Source of the DNA: an uncultured Azospirillum sp.
GTDB taxonomy: Bacteria; Pseudomonadota; Alphaproteobacteria; Azospirillales; Azospirillaceae
Direction of reading: 5' to 3'
Assembly (NCBI RefSeq): GCF_946480385.1
Contig: NZ_CAMLJP010000112.1
Span: forward strand, 1 to 19,725
DNA: 19,725 nucleotides
Positions 1 through 8,094 of the stretch are shown piece after piece. The position numbers were made by a program, and so were the translations under genes. Position 1 is the first letter of the stretch. Each line of letters begins with the position of its first letter. The notes below the pieces were generated by a model. The model worked only from the letters and a program-made list of their open reading frames with translations. It had not been told where the DNA came from and did not search any database.

Positions 1-792
<792 letters not shown>

Positions 793-800
793 GGATACGG

Positions 801-828
801 AAAGGCGGGCTCAAGCCCGCCTTTTTGT
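801..828 (+). terminator. Intrinsic terminator after lepA
   Basis: A perfect 10-bp stem (arms 801-810 and 815-824) has a 4-base loop (TCAA). The 3' arm runs into a T-rich tract ending near 830. It starts 8 bases after the lepA stop. The next gene converges from the other side, and the opposite strand also gives a short T run, so the hairpin may work in both directions. Confidence 0.9.
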
Positions 829-845
829 TTGACGGCGGCCGCCGC

Positions 846-1448
846 TCAGGGCGGGAAATCGCCCTCCTCCCAGACCGTGGCGTTGGTCCGCAGATACTGG
901 CGGAGGTGCTTGGGATAGCTGTGCTTGGCGTCGAGGTTGATGAACAGCGGATTGGTCTGCCGCGTCTTCTGCGCCTCGTCGAGAAAGGCAAGCTGGTAGC
1001 AGAGGATCACGAATTCCGAACAGAAGACGTTCTTCACCGCCCCCTGATGTTCGGTGTGCGACAGCCGCTCCTTGTATTTCTGCAGCCGCCCGAACGCGCC
1101 GGTGCCGAAGCCGGTGCTTCCCGCCCAGGCGAACACCGCCCTGGCCGTCCCGTAGGACGAGGAGGCCTTGTGCAGCCTCAGCGCGGTGTCCTGTACCGTC
1201 TGGGCTTGGGCGTCGCTCATCGCGCGCGGTCGGAACAGCCGCCCGGCCCCCATATTGATGACGTCGGACTTCTTGATGCCGTCGCGCGGCTGTTCGCTGC
1301 CGAAGCCGGTGGCGTGGAGCACCATCCAGTCGGTCCGTACACCGCCGCTGTATCTGACCTTCTCGCCGATCACGATGGCGCAGTGCGACACCGTTCCATC
1401 GGCGATGATGATGTCGCCGGGACGATAGGCCGGGGAAAGGGACGCCAT
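846..1448 (-). CDS. Permuted NlpC/P60-like (YiiX/YaeF-type) papain-fold protein
   Basis: A 200-residue protein with the circularly permuted papain-fold pattern of the YiiX/YaeF group. An N-terminal GDI motif (11-13) is followed by a catalytic-type His in SHCAIVIG (His22), and much later by a Cys in NVFCSEFVILC (Cys143). In these families the Cys and His form a thiol hydrolase centre, and known or proposed substrates are peptide or lipid amide or ester bonds. No signal peptide or membrane segment is visible, so a cytoplasmic role or export by another route are both open. The ATG at 1446-1448 is preceded by only a weak GAGG. A 21-bp near-palindrome lies about 50 bases upstream. Fold assignment is by motif; substrate and physiological role are unknown. 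Confidence 0.75.
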   Translation of the reverse strand: MASLSPAYRPGDIIIADGTVSHCAIVIGEKVRYSGGVRTDWMVLHATGFGSEQPRDGIKKSDVINMGAGRLFRPRAMSDAQAQTVQDTALRLHKASSSYGTARAVFAWAGSTGFGTGAFGRLQKYKERLSHTEHQGAVKNVFCSEFVILCYQLAFLDEAQKTRQTNPLFINLDAKHSYPKHLRQYLRTNATVWEEGDFPP

Positions 1449-1499
1449 GACTGAAGCCTCGCGACTGCCGATTCTGCGAGAAGGAGACTCTCAGAAATT

Positions 1500-1520
1500 A
1501 GTTCGCATTTAAAGCGAACT
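1500..1520. promoter_or_regulatory. 21-bp near-perfect palindrome, candidate operator
   Basis: Perfect 7-base inverted arms AGTTCGC (1500-1506) and GCGAACT (1514-1520) flank an A/T-only heptamer that is itself nearly symmetric. There is no T tract, so it is not a terminator. It lies between the divergent starts of the permuted NlpC/P60-like gene (minus, 1448) and the Met-repeat gene (plus, 1690), where a repressor or activator dimer could control either. The binding protein is not known. Confidence 0.4.
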
Positions 1521-1689
1521 GTGGTTTCAGCCCTGCGACCGAACTGTCTATCTGATGACAGACCTGAGAAATAGCGGCTTACCGGCGAAACAAACCCACG
1601 GCTGAGGTGTCATCTCCTGCGAAGGGGGATCACATGCCGCCGCCGGCGGCCACGGTCTCCCCACATTCGGTTGAAGTCGGGAGGATGAC

Positions 1690-2262
1690 ATGCGCAAGTT
1701 TCTCGCCGCCGCGGTTCCGGCCCTGATGCTGATGGCCGTTGCCGCGCCGGGCCATGCCCAGACCAGCGAGTCGGCAAGGTCCAATGCGGTTGCCAACGGC
1801 ACGATGGACAGCGGCGCCCGCGACGTCCAGGCCAGCCGGGCCATGATCGGCAAGCGGGTGGTCCATCGCCATGGCGGGCCGGTCGCCGGCACCGTCCAGA
1901 ATGTCACCACCGACGCCCAGGGCCAGACGATGGTCGAGCTGAAGCTCGCCAAGTCCGGCCAGACCGTCATGCTTCCCCCGGCCTCCTTCGAACGGCGGGG
2001 CAAGCAGATCATCGTCATGCAGGATGCCAGCGAACTCCAGCAGCTCGCCCAGTACAGCAATCAGGCCAACACCGGCTACGGCAGCTCGACCGGCGGAACC
2101 ATGGGCGGTCAGATGGGCGGCTCCATGGGCAATGGTTCGATGGGCACCGGCAGCATGAACCGTGGCTCCATGAACCAGGGCTCGATGAATCAGGGCACCA
2201 TGGGCAACGGCACGATGAACCGCAGCACCATGTCGCCGAACCAGCCCGGCATGGGCCAGTAA
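1690..2262 (+). CDS. Secreted PRC-barrel-like protein with methionine pentapeptide-repeat tail
   Basis: A 190-residue protein. Residues 1-23 form a clear Sec signal peptide (basic MRK, hydrophobic core, cleavage likely after GHA), so the product is periplasmic or secreted. Residues about 50-112 (MIGKRVVHRHGGPVAGTVQN onward to KQIIVM) resemble a PRC-barrel-type beta domain. From residue 136 to 181 the chain is a low-complexity tail of [ST]-M-[GN]-x-G units with ten methionines, the last seven spaced exactly five residues apart. The start is fixed by a strong GGGAGGA at 1679-1685, four bases before ATG. A hairpin without a T tract follows the stop. Small secreted PRC-barrel proteins are common in Azospirillum and rhizobia, but their functions are mostly unknown. 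The tail is the unusual part; metal binding is only a guess. Confidence 0.8.
   Translation: MRKFLAAAVPALMLMAVAAPGHAQTSESARSNAVANGTMDSGARDVQASRAMIGKRVVHRHGGPVAGTVQNVTTDAQGQTMVELKLAKSGQTVMLPPASFERRGKQIIVMQDASELQQLAQYSNQANTGYGSSTGGTMGGQMGGSMGNGSMGTGSMNRGSMNQGSMNQGTMGNGTMNRSTMSPNQPGMGQ
2095..2235 (+). repeat. 15-bp-period coding repeat (Met/Gly/Ser/Asn pentapeptides)
   Basis: The 3' third of the preceding gene is built from units of about 15 bases encoding GSMNQ, GSMNR, GTMGN and similar pentapeptides. The early units are partly four residues long and the later ones exactly five. Codons vary between units, so the array has diverged under protein-level constraint rather than being a fresh DNA-level expansion. 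Confidence 0.85.
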
Positions 2263-2269
2263 CCGTCTG

Positions 2270-2306
2270 CCGGAGGCGGAGGGTCCAACCGACGCCCCGC
2301 CTCCGG
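2270..2306. terminator. GC-rich hairpin between convergent genes
   Basis: Perfect 10-bp arms CCGGAGGCGG (2270-2279) and CCGCCTCCGG (2297-2306) enclose a 17-base loop. It lies between the stop of the Met-repeat gene and the stop of the convergent asparaginase gene, the expected place for a shared transcript end. No T tract follows on either strand, so termination may need Rho, or the hairpin may only protect 3' ends. Confidence 0.5.
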
Positions 2307-2316
2307 ACAGCAACTC

Positions 2317-3405
2317 TCAGTCCCCGATCACCGTCAGTTCGCCCACCTGCGGCACCGGCATCGCCGCCTTGACCGCCTCGGTATCCAAACCTCCGGCCAG
2401 CAGGCAGACCAGCTTGGCGTAGCTGGCCTCCGGGGTCATGTCATAGGCGCCGATCGCTCCCACCGCGCCCAGCCCGGTGGCATAGGCGCCGGGCAGCACC
2501 GCGCCGCGCTGCACCTGGGTGTTGTCCATCAGCACGACCCCGGCCTTCACCGCGGCCGACAGGGCGCCGAGGAAGTCCGGGTCGGTCGGGCCGTTGCCTT
2601 CGCCGAAGGCCAGCAGCACCGCCCCCTTCACCGCCGGGCTGGTGCCGGTCAGCATCGCCGAGACCGTGCTGGCCCGAATGCCGGGATAGAGCCACAGCAC
2701 GACGACGGAGAACCCCGCCAGCGCCGCCGGCAGGGCGTCCAGCGCCGCCAGCCGCTTGGCCCGGTTGTCGGGGTCGGCCAGCGAAACGGCCGGGTCCGGC
2801 ATCGGCAGCCAGTACGGCTCGTTGCGGGCGACGACGCTGCCGACGGTGGCGAGCGGCGGGAAGTTCGGCGAATCGAAGCCGGCGAAGCGGTTGGCGTCGA
2901 CCTTGGACGACCGGTTGCCGCGCAGCAGCTTGGTGTCGAAATAGACGCAGACCTCCGGCACCGGCAGGGTCCCCGCCACCACGATGGCGCCGACAAGATT
3001 GGCCGGCGCGTCGCTCAGCGTGAAGGACAGCGGCACCTGCGACCCGCTGAACACCACCGGCTTCGACAGGCCGGGCAGCAGGAAGGACAGGGCCGACGCG
3101 CTGTAGGCCATGCTGTCCGTCCCATGCAGCACGACGAAGCCGTCATACTGGTCATAGACCGACAGCAGCCGCCGGGCGATGGCGACCCAGTCCGCCGGCG
3201 TCATGTTGGAGCTGTCGAGCGTACGGTCGAACCAGTCCATGGTCCAACTCAGGTCCGGGTAATCCTGCACCCGATGGTCCGACAGGCCGGGCACCGCCAG
3301 CACACGCTTCTCGAATTCGGCACCCGGCACCGGAGCCAGCGCCCCGTCGGGATTGGTCACGCACCCGATGGTGCCCCCGGTATACAGCACATAAACCCGC
3401 GACAT
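2317..3405 (-). CDS. L-asparaginase, type I (AnsA-like)
   Basis: Hydrolyses L-asparagine to aspartate and ammonia. The 362-residue sequence has both asparaginase signatures: TGGTIG at residues 9-14, with nucleophilic Thr12, and HGTDSM at 94-99, with the second catalytic Thr and its Asp. The stretch LLRGNRSSKVDANRF is also typical of the family. There is no signal peptide, which fits the cytoplasmic type I enzyme rather than the periplasmic type II. The length is slightly above the usual 330-340 residues. The start is supported by GGGAGGA about 8 bases upstream of ATG. The gene ends close to the convergent Met-repeat gene. A small ORF in the same direction lies 51 bases upstream and could share its transcript. 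Glutaminase side activity cannot be judged from sequence. Confidence 0.93.
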   Translation of the reverse strand: MSRVYVLYTGGTIGCVTNPDGALAPVPGAEFEKRVLAVPGLSDHRVQDYPDLSWTMDWFDRTLDSSNMTPADWVAIARRLLSVYDQYDGFVVLHGTDSMAYSASALSFLLPGLSKPVVFSGSQVPLSFTLSDAPANLVGAIVVAGTLPVPEVCVYFDTKLLRGNRSSKVDANRFAGFDSPNFPPLATVGSVVARNEPYWLPMPDPAVSLADPDNRAKRLAALDALPAALAGFSVVVLWLYPGIRASTVSAMLTGTSPAVKGAVLLAFGEGNGPTDPDFLGALSAAVKAGVVLMDNTQVQRGAVLPGAYATGLGAVGAIGAYDMTPEASYAKLVCLLAGGLDTEAVKAAMPVPQVGELTVIGD

Positions 3406-3431
3406 CGCCCGTTCCTCCCGGCTTTTTTGTC

Positions 3432-3453
3432 GGCGGCAGGATAGGCTGCCGCC
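3432..3453. other. Hairpin in the leader between the small ORF and the asparaginase gene
   Basis: Perfect 8-bp arms GGCGGCAG (3432-3439) and CTGCCGCC (3446-3453) have a 6-base loop. In the asparaginase direction the stem is followed by GAC and six A residues, not T residues, so it is not an ordinary terminator for that strand. It could shape the asparaginase 5' leader or modulate read-through from the small ORF. Confidence 0.4.
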
Positions 3454-3456
3454 CGC

Positions 3457-3690
3457 CTATTTCTCAAGGCACAGCCGCCCGGCGGCAACCGGCAGCGGCC
3501 GGCGGGTCGAGACCGGCGCCGGCTCCGCAACCATGACGGCATTGCGCACCGGCGTGGGCACGGCGGCCGGCACCGGATTGTAGGCAAGGCGGAAGCGCCG
3601 CGGCTCCGGCACCGCCGGGGTTGGGGCGGCGGGTGGGGCGATGCGGGCGGCTCCGAGAACCACGCTGGTCCAGGCGGCGAACAGCGACAT
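3457..3690 (-). CDS. Small proline/alanine-rich hypothetical protein
   Basis: A 77-residue ORF starting MSLFAAWTSVVLGAARIAPP. The N-terminal 17 residues are hydrophobic and could be a signal or anchor segment. The rest is rich in Pro, Ala and Val with scattered Arg, without a recognisable domain. I chose the ATG at 3688-3690 over the TTG at 3705 because a GGAG (plus-strand 3700-3703) stands nine bases before it and lies inside the longer version. It is divergent from the LysR gene and precedes the asparaginase gene in the same direction. I do not recognise a family. High-GC DNA often leaves such frames open by chance, so the call is moderate. Confidence 0.5.
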   Translation of the reverse strand: MSLFAAWTSVVLGAARIAPPAAPTPAVPEPRRFRLAYNPVPAAVPTPVRNAVMVAEPAPVSTRRPLPVAAGRLCLEK

Positions 3691-3849
3691 GATCGGACAC
3701 TCCAAGGGGTTCGGAGTCCGACAATGGGGCGGGCGCCATTCCCTTGGAAACGAATAGGCATTATGTTGTCATCACGATTCCTAATGACCGCGCCGTTGCG
3801 GACTGCCGGGCGCTCTGTTTGAATAAGCGGCAACTTCCGGTTCCCCACC

Positions 3850-4794
3850 ATGCCCGCCAATCTCGACACCGACCTGCTGCGCGCCTTCGTCGCCGTCGCC
3901 GACAGCGCCAGCTTCACCCGCGCCGGCGAAAGGCTGGGCCGCACCCAGGCGGCAGTCAGCCAGCAGGTGCGCCGGCTGGAGGACACAGTGGGCAAGCGCG
4001 TGTTCGAACGCGACACCCACGGCGTGCGCATGACCCGCGACGGCGAGGTGCTGCTGGCCTATGCGCGGCGCATGCTGACCCTGAACGACGAGGTGCTGGC
4101 CCTGATGCACCGCAGCCCGACGGTGGCCAGCGTCCGCATCGGCACGCCCGACGATTACGCCACCATGCTGCTGCCGGAAATCCTGGCCCGATTCAACGCC
4201 GCCTATCCCGAGGTGATGGTCGAGGTCATCTGCGACAACAGCCCCGATCTGGTGGCGGAGATCGACAAGGGCCGCTACGACCTCGCCCTCGTCACCCGCC
4301 ATGCCGGCGAGGCCGGCGGCGAGCTGGTGCGGCGGGAGCCGGTGGCCTGGGTCGCCCCGCCGCTCGACCCTGTTCCGCCGTCGGGGCCCCCTCCGGGACA
4401 TTGCCCGGTGGAAAGCCTTGATCCTCTGCCTCTGGCCCTGTTCCCCAAGGGCTGCGTCGTGCGCGACCTCGCCGTCGCCGCGCTCGACGGCATCGGCCGC
4501 GATTGGCGCGTCGCCTTCACCAGCAAGAGCGTCGTCGCCGTCCATGGCGCGGTGATGGGCGGGCTGGGGGTGACGGCGATGGAGGCCTGCACCGTCCCGC
4601 CCAGCCTGCGCCGCATCGGCGCGGCGGAGGGGTTTCCCGACCTGCCGGACGTCGACATCGCCCTGCACCGCGCCCGCGGCACGGCGCCCAAGCCGGTGCG
4701 GCTGCTGGCCGACGCCATCCACGACCTCGTCGGCCGGGAAATGCTGGGCCGTCGGAAGCCGGACCCGGTGTCCGCGAAGGAAGCCGCCCAATGA
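3850..4794 (+). CDS. LysR-family transcriptional regulator
   Basis: A 314-residue DNA-binding regulator. Residues 5-64 form the LysR winged helix-turn-helix (LLRAFVAVADSASFTRAGER, then RTQAAVSQQVRRLEDTVGKR). Residues about 95-295 are the periplasmic-binding-protein-like effector domain, which binds a small co-inducer in this family. It is divergent from the small ORF and the asparaginase gene, the usual layout for LysR targets. No good Shine-Dalgarno precedes the ATG. A weak sigma70-like pair (TTGCGG at 3796-3801 and TGAATA at 3820-3825, 18-base spacer) could be its promoter. The TGA stop overlaps the ATG of the next gene (ATGA at 4791-4794), implying translational coupling. The effector is not predictable from sequence. 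Confidence 0.93.
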   Translation: MPANLDTDLLRAFVAVADSASFTRAGERLGRTQAAVSQQVRRLEDTVGKRVFERDTHGVRMTRDGEVLLAYARRMLTLNDEVLALMHRSPTVASVRIGTPDDYATMLLPEILARFNAAYPEVMVEVICDNSPDLVAEIDKGRYDLALVTRHAGEAGGELVRREPVAWVAPPLDPVPPSGPPPGHCPVESLDPLPLALFPKGCVVRDLAVAALDGIGRDWRVAFTSKSVVAVHGAVMGGLGVTAMEACTVPPSLRRIGAAEGFPDLPDVDIALHRARGTAPKPVRLLADAIHDLVGREMLGRRKPDPVSAKEAAQ

Positions 4795-5762
4795 CCGCCG
4801 CGTCCCCACTCCGCCCGCTGCTTCCGGTGCTCGCCGCCCTCCTCGCCTGTGCCGGAATCGCTGCGTCCCCCTCGCCGGCGTGGGCGCAGAGCCCCGTCGC
4901 CATCGGCGCTCCCCTGACCGGCGAAGTGGTGCTGAACCGCGACATCGAGGTGCGGATCGGCCCCAGCGAGGACGCGCGCATCGTCATGACGCTGAAGCAG
5001 GGCAAGGCGCTGAACGCGCTCGGCACGCCCCGCGGCACCTATTGGACGGAGGTCGCCATCGGCGGCCAGCCCATCGGCTATGTTCCCGCCGATTCGCTGG
5101 ACCCGGCGCTGATGGTCACTGGCCGGCCGGCCATCGGCGGCGAGGGACCGCGGGCGCACAAGCCCGCCGGGCCAGCCAAACCCGACTCCGGCAAGCCGTC
5201 GACGGACGCTGCGCCGCCCCACCGCAGCGCCGCCGTCGTGCCGCGCGCAGCCTGGGACAAGGCGGCCCAGACTCCGGCGGAGGGGTATGTCGTCGCCGCC
5301 GGCCCGATCTCCGCCACCGAGATCCTGAGCAACCGCAAGCGGCGCCACTTCACCCTGCGCCAGGGCGACGTGGTGGCGCTGATCGGTGCCGCGAACGGCG
5401 AGGCGACGCTGGCCCTGCCCGCCGGCACCCGCGCGCTGGCGCCGGTCCAGGGTCTGGTCGGGGTGGTGGCGCCCTATCCGCTGCCGGGCATGCCGCCGGT
5501 GGAGCCGGGCATGCTCTACGGCATCAAGCTGGGCGAATATGTCAGCTACGCCGAGGGGCTGCGCGCCTGGAAGGAGTTCACCGCCGGGCCGGGCAGTGCC
5601 TATCGCGACCTGCCGCCGATGGTCTGGCCGGTGTTCCGCAAGGGCCGCCTGCTGTACGAGGTCGGGGTGGCCCCCTTCACCCGCTTGCAGGTCGACACCG
5701 CCTGCGGCACGTTGGCGCAACGCGGACTCGATTGTACGGTGATCGAGCTGGATACGTTCTGA
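4791..5762 (+). CDS. Secreted SH3-domain protein with SPOR-like C-terminus
   Basis: A 323-residue envelope protein. I placed the start at the ATG overlapping the LysR stop because it gives a proper signal peptide (residues 1-32, cleavage near SPAWA/QS); the longer frame upstream has none. Residues about 44-103 resemble a bacterial SH3 domain (VRIGPSEDARIVMTLKQGKA, then YWTEVAIGGQPIGYVPADSL), which often binds peptidoglycan. Residues 115-160 form a Pro/Ala/Lys linker. The C-terminus (about 283-321, LLYEVGVAPFTRLQVDTACG and RGLDCTVIEL) has the shape of a SPOR domain, which recognises denuded glycan at division sites, and carries two Cys (305, 315) that could form a disulfide. The SPOR assignment is by pattern only. 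Co-translation with the LysR gene is likely; a role in cell-wall homeostasis is inferred. Confidence 0.75.
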   Translation: MTAASPLRPLLPVLAALLACAGIAASPSPAWAQSPVAIGAPLTGEVVLNRDIEVRIGPSEDARIVMTLKQGKALNALGTPRGTYWTEVAIGGQPIGYVPADSLDPALMVTGRPAIGGEGPRAHKPAGPAKPDSGKPSTDAAPPHRSAAVVPRAAWDKAAQTPAEGYVVAAGPISATEILSNRKRRHFTLRQGDVVALIGAANGEATLALPAGTRALAPVQGLVGVVAPYPLPGMPPVEPGMLYGIKLGEYVSYAEGLRAWKEFTAGPGSAYRDLPPMVWPVFRKGRLLYEVGVAPFTRLQVDTACGTLAQRGLDCTVIELDTF

Positions 5763-5822
5763 TAGTTTGCACAAATGGGCCGGCCACGCCCACCCTCATG
5801 ACCCTTTCGCGATTGAAGAGCC

Positions 5823-7577
5823 ATGACCGACGCCGACCCGACTGGACCACAGGACGAGGCCCGAACCGATCCGGCACCGGAAAGCGGTGACGAGGATCTG
5901 GTGTTCCTCGACGATTCCGCCCCGGAGGGGGAGCAGGGTGCGGAGGAGCCGCCCGGCAGCCGCTGGACCATGCTGATTGTCGACGACGAGCCGGAGGTCC
6001 ATGCGATCACCAAGCTCGTCCTGTCCGATTTCGCCTACAAGGGACGCAAGGCCCGGTTCCTGTCCGCCCATTCGGCGGCGGAGGCGCGGCGGATCCTGGC
6101 GCGGGAAAGCGACATCGCGCTGATCCTGCTCGACGTGGTGATGGAGACGGAGGATGCCGGCCTGCGGCTGGTCCACCACATCCGCGAGGAGCTGCGCAAC
6201 CGCAATGTCCGCATCATCCTGCGCACCGGCCAGCCTGGGCAGGCGCCGGAACGGGCGGTGATCCTCGATTACGACATCAACGACTACAAGGCGAAGACCC
6301 AGCTGACCGCCCAGCAGCTGTTCACCACCACGGTCGCGGCGCTGCGCTCCTACGAGGACATCGTAACGATCGACGCCAACCGCCGTGGCCTGGAGAAGAT
6401 CATCGAGGCGTCGTCGTCGCTGTTCCGCGCCCGCTCGATGAAGCTGTTCGCGGCGGGCGTGCTGACCCAGCTGTCGGGCCTGCTGGGGGTGGGGCCGGAC
6501 GCCATCCTCTGCATGCAGCGCGGCGGCGCCGGCGCGGCGGGCTGCACCCCGCCGGGATGCGCCCCATCCGGATGTACCACCGGCCTCTATGTGCTGGCCG
6601 GATCGGGGCGGTATGAGGCGCTGATCAACGAGCCCGCCGCCGGCCATGTCGACCCGGCGGTGCTGGAAACGGTGACCGCCTGCCTGGAACAGCAGGCGCA
6701 TGTCTACGCCGGCGACCATTGCACGCTCTACATCCGCACGCCCAACGACCGCGAGACGGTGGTCTATCTGCGCTCCAACCGGCCGCTTTCGGAGCTGGAC
6801 CGCAGGCTGATCGAAGTGTTCTGCGGCAAGATCTCCGTCGGCTTCGACAACCTGCACCATTACGAGCAGCTCTACCGCGCCCAGCAGGGCACGCTGGCGG
6901 CGCTGGCCGATCTGACGGAACGCGGCCGCGGCGCACTGGGCACGGACGGCGCGGCAGCGGAGATGACGGCCGGAATGACGACTGAAATGGCTGGGGGCAG
7001 CCGCTTCAGCCGCTCGCTGCGCATCGCCGCGATCACCGAACGGATCGCCCGCCACCTGCATGCCAACGGCCTGTTCCCCGAGTCGCTGGACGAGTCGACG
7101 CTGGAGACCATCGGACTTGCCGCCATTCTGCATGACATCGGCAATGCCGCGGTCGATCCGGACATCCTGTCGAAGCCCGGCCCGCTCGATCCGGCGGAAC
7201 GCAGCGCCATGCAGACCCACACGCTGGCCGGCGCCGCCCTGCTGCACCAGGCCAGCCATCTGGCCGACGGTCCGACCCATCTGCATCTGGGAGCGGCGGT
7301 GGCACGCTGGCATCACGAGAATTGGGACGGCACCGGCTATCCCGACGGCCGCACCGGGGTGGCGATCCCGCTGTGCGCCCGCATCGTCGCGGTCGCCGAC
7401 GCCTATGACGCGATGACGCGCGACCGTCCCTATCGTCCGGCGCTGGACCACGCTCACGCCGTGGAGGAAATCCGGCGGCTGGCCGGCCTGCGCTACGATC
7501 CGGCGGTGGTCGATGCCTTCCTCGCCGTGCTGCCGGAAATCGACCGGCCCGGTTCCGGGACAGGTCCGGCGGCCTGA
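5823..7577 (+). CDS. Response regulator REC-DUF3369-HD-GYP (putative cyclic-di-GMP phosphodiesterase)
   Basis: A 584-residue three-part regulator. An acidic leader (1-45) precedes a receiver domain (about 48-175) with Asp54/Asp55, phospho-acceptor Asp104 in ILLDVVM, Thr135 and Lys156. Next is a DUF3369 GAF-like sensory domain (about 190-350), holding a Cys/Pro/Gly insert with cysteines at 241, 246 and 251. A Met/Thr/Gly-rich linker follows (378-392), then an HD-GYP domain (about 395-575). The HD-GYP part has HD at 437-438, His466, HHENWDGTGYP at 497-507 and Asp526. HD-GYP domains cleave cyclic-di-GMP; DUF3369 usually joins REC to HD-GYP. Two usual positions differ: HDIGK is HDIGN, and the early HxxR His appears to be Arg397. 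The upstream gap is 60 bases and the Shine-Dalgarno weak (GAAGAG). It converges on a stand-alone receiver; no histidine kinase is in view. Confidence 0.92.
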   Translation: MTDADPTGPQDEARTDPAPESGDEDLVFLDDSAPEGEQGAEEPPGSRWTMLIVDDEPEVHAITKLVLSDFAYKGRKARFLSAHSAAEARRILARESDIALILLDVVMETEDAGLRLVHHIREELRNRNVRIILRTGQPGQAPERAVILDYDINDYKAKTQLTAQQLFTTTVAALRSYEDIVTIDANRRGLEKIIEASSSLFRARSMKLFAAGVLTQLSGLLGVGPDAILCMQRGGAGAAGCTPPGCAPSGCTTGLYVLAGSGRYEALINEPAAGHVDPAVLETVTACLEQQAHVYAGDHCTLYIRTPNDRETVVYLRSNRPLSELDRRLIEVFCGKISVGFDNLHHYEQLYRAQQGTLAALADLTERGRGALGTDGAAAEMTAGMTTEMAGGSRFSRSLRIAAITERIARHLHANGLFPESLDESTLETIGLAAILHDIGNAAVDPDILSKPGPLDPAERSAMQTHTLAGAALLHQASHLADGPTHLHLGAAVARWHHENWDGTGYPDGRTGVAIPLCARIVAVADAYDAMTRDRPYRPALDHAHAVEEIRRLAGLRYDPAVVDAFLAVLPEIDRPGSGTGPAA

Positions 7578-7649
7578 CGGGCGGCTTGGCAGGCTGGTTG
7601 CCGCAACCCTACCCCCGCCCCCTTTTTCATCGTCCTGCCGGCTGCTGTC

Positions 7650-8063
7650 CTACCGGCTGCAAAGCGCCTCGACCGCCTCGCGCAGCGGCCCGACCTGCAC
7701 CGGCTTCAGCAGCAGCTGGCAGCCCAGAAGTTCGGCCTCGTCACGCCGTTCGGGCGTGCTGTCGCCAGTCAGGATGATCGCCGGGATCTGCTGCCCGGTT
7801 TCGGCACGGACGCGCTCCACCACCTCCCGCCCGGTACGGCCGGCAGGCAGGTAATGGTCGGCGATGATCAGGTTCGGCGCCCGGTCCAGACCGCCGAGCT
7901 GAGCCTCCAGCGCGGCGGCGCTCAGTGCCTTCACGACCTCGTACCCCCAGCCGTCCAGCAGGATTGCCAGACCCTCGACAATCGAGCGGTCATCGTCGAC
8001 CACCAGGATCAGTGGCCTGACGGACTCCGGTTTGGTTGCCTGACTGTCTGTAGGATCAGCCAT
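7650..8063 (-). CDS. Single-domain response regulator (CheY-like receiver)
   Basis: A 137-residue protein made of one receiver domain (residues about 18-135) after a short polar leader. It has the acidic pocket Asp23-25, phospho-acceptor Asp69 in LIIADHYLP, Thr99 in ILTGD and Lys120 in LLLKP. No output domain follows, so it would act by protein-protein contact or as a phosphate shuttle. The frame is open 17 codons further upstream, but I chose the ATG at 8061-8063 because GGGAGA stands five bases before it and the upstream residues match nothing in the family. The ADHYLP surround resembles receivers attached to hybrid histidine kinases, so a shed receiver is possible. It converges on the HD-GYP gene with a 72-base gap. 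Confidence 0.9.
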   Translation of the reverse strand: MADPTDSQATKPESVRPLILVVDDDRSIVEGLAILLDGWGYEVVKALSAAALEAQLGGLDRAPNLIIADHYLPAGRTGREVVERVRAETGQQIPAIILTGDSTPERRDEAELLGCQLLLKPVQVGPLREAVEALCSR

Positions 8064-8094
8064 TGATTTCTCCCGCTCCGTCGCTTGCACCAAA

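Noticed and set aside
5796..7457. Long minus-strand open frame opposite the HD-GYP gene
   Set aside because: The composition is that of antisense translation of GC-rich coding DNA; the plus-strand protein has three recognised domains.
7596..7608. GGTTG-CCG-CAACC hairpin between the HD-GYP gene and the receiver gene
   Set aside because: A five-base stem with a three-base loop, and the nearest T tract is over ten bases away; too weak to call a terminator.
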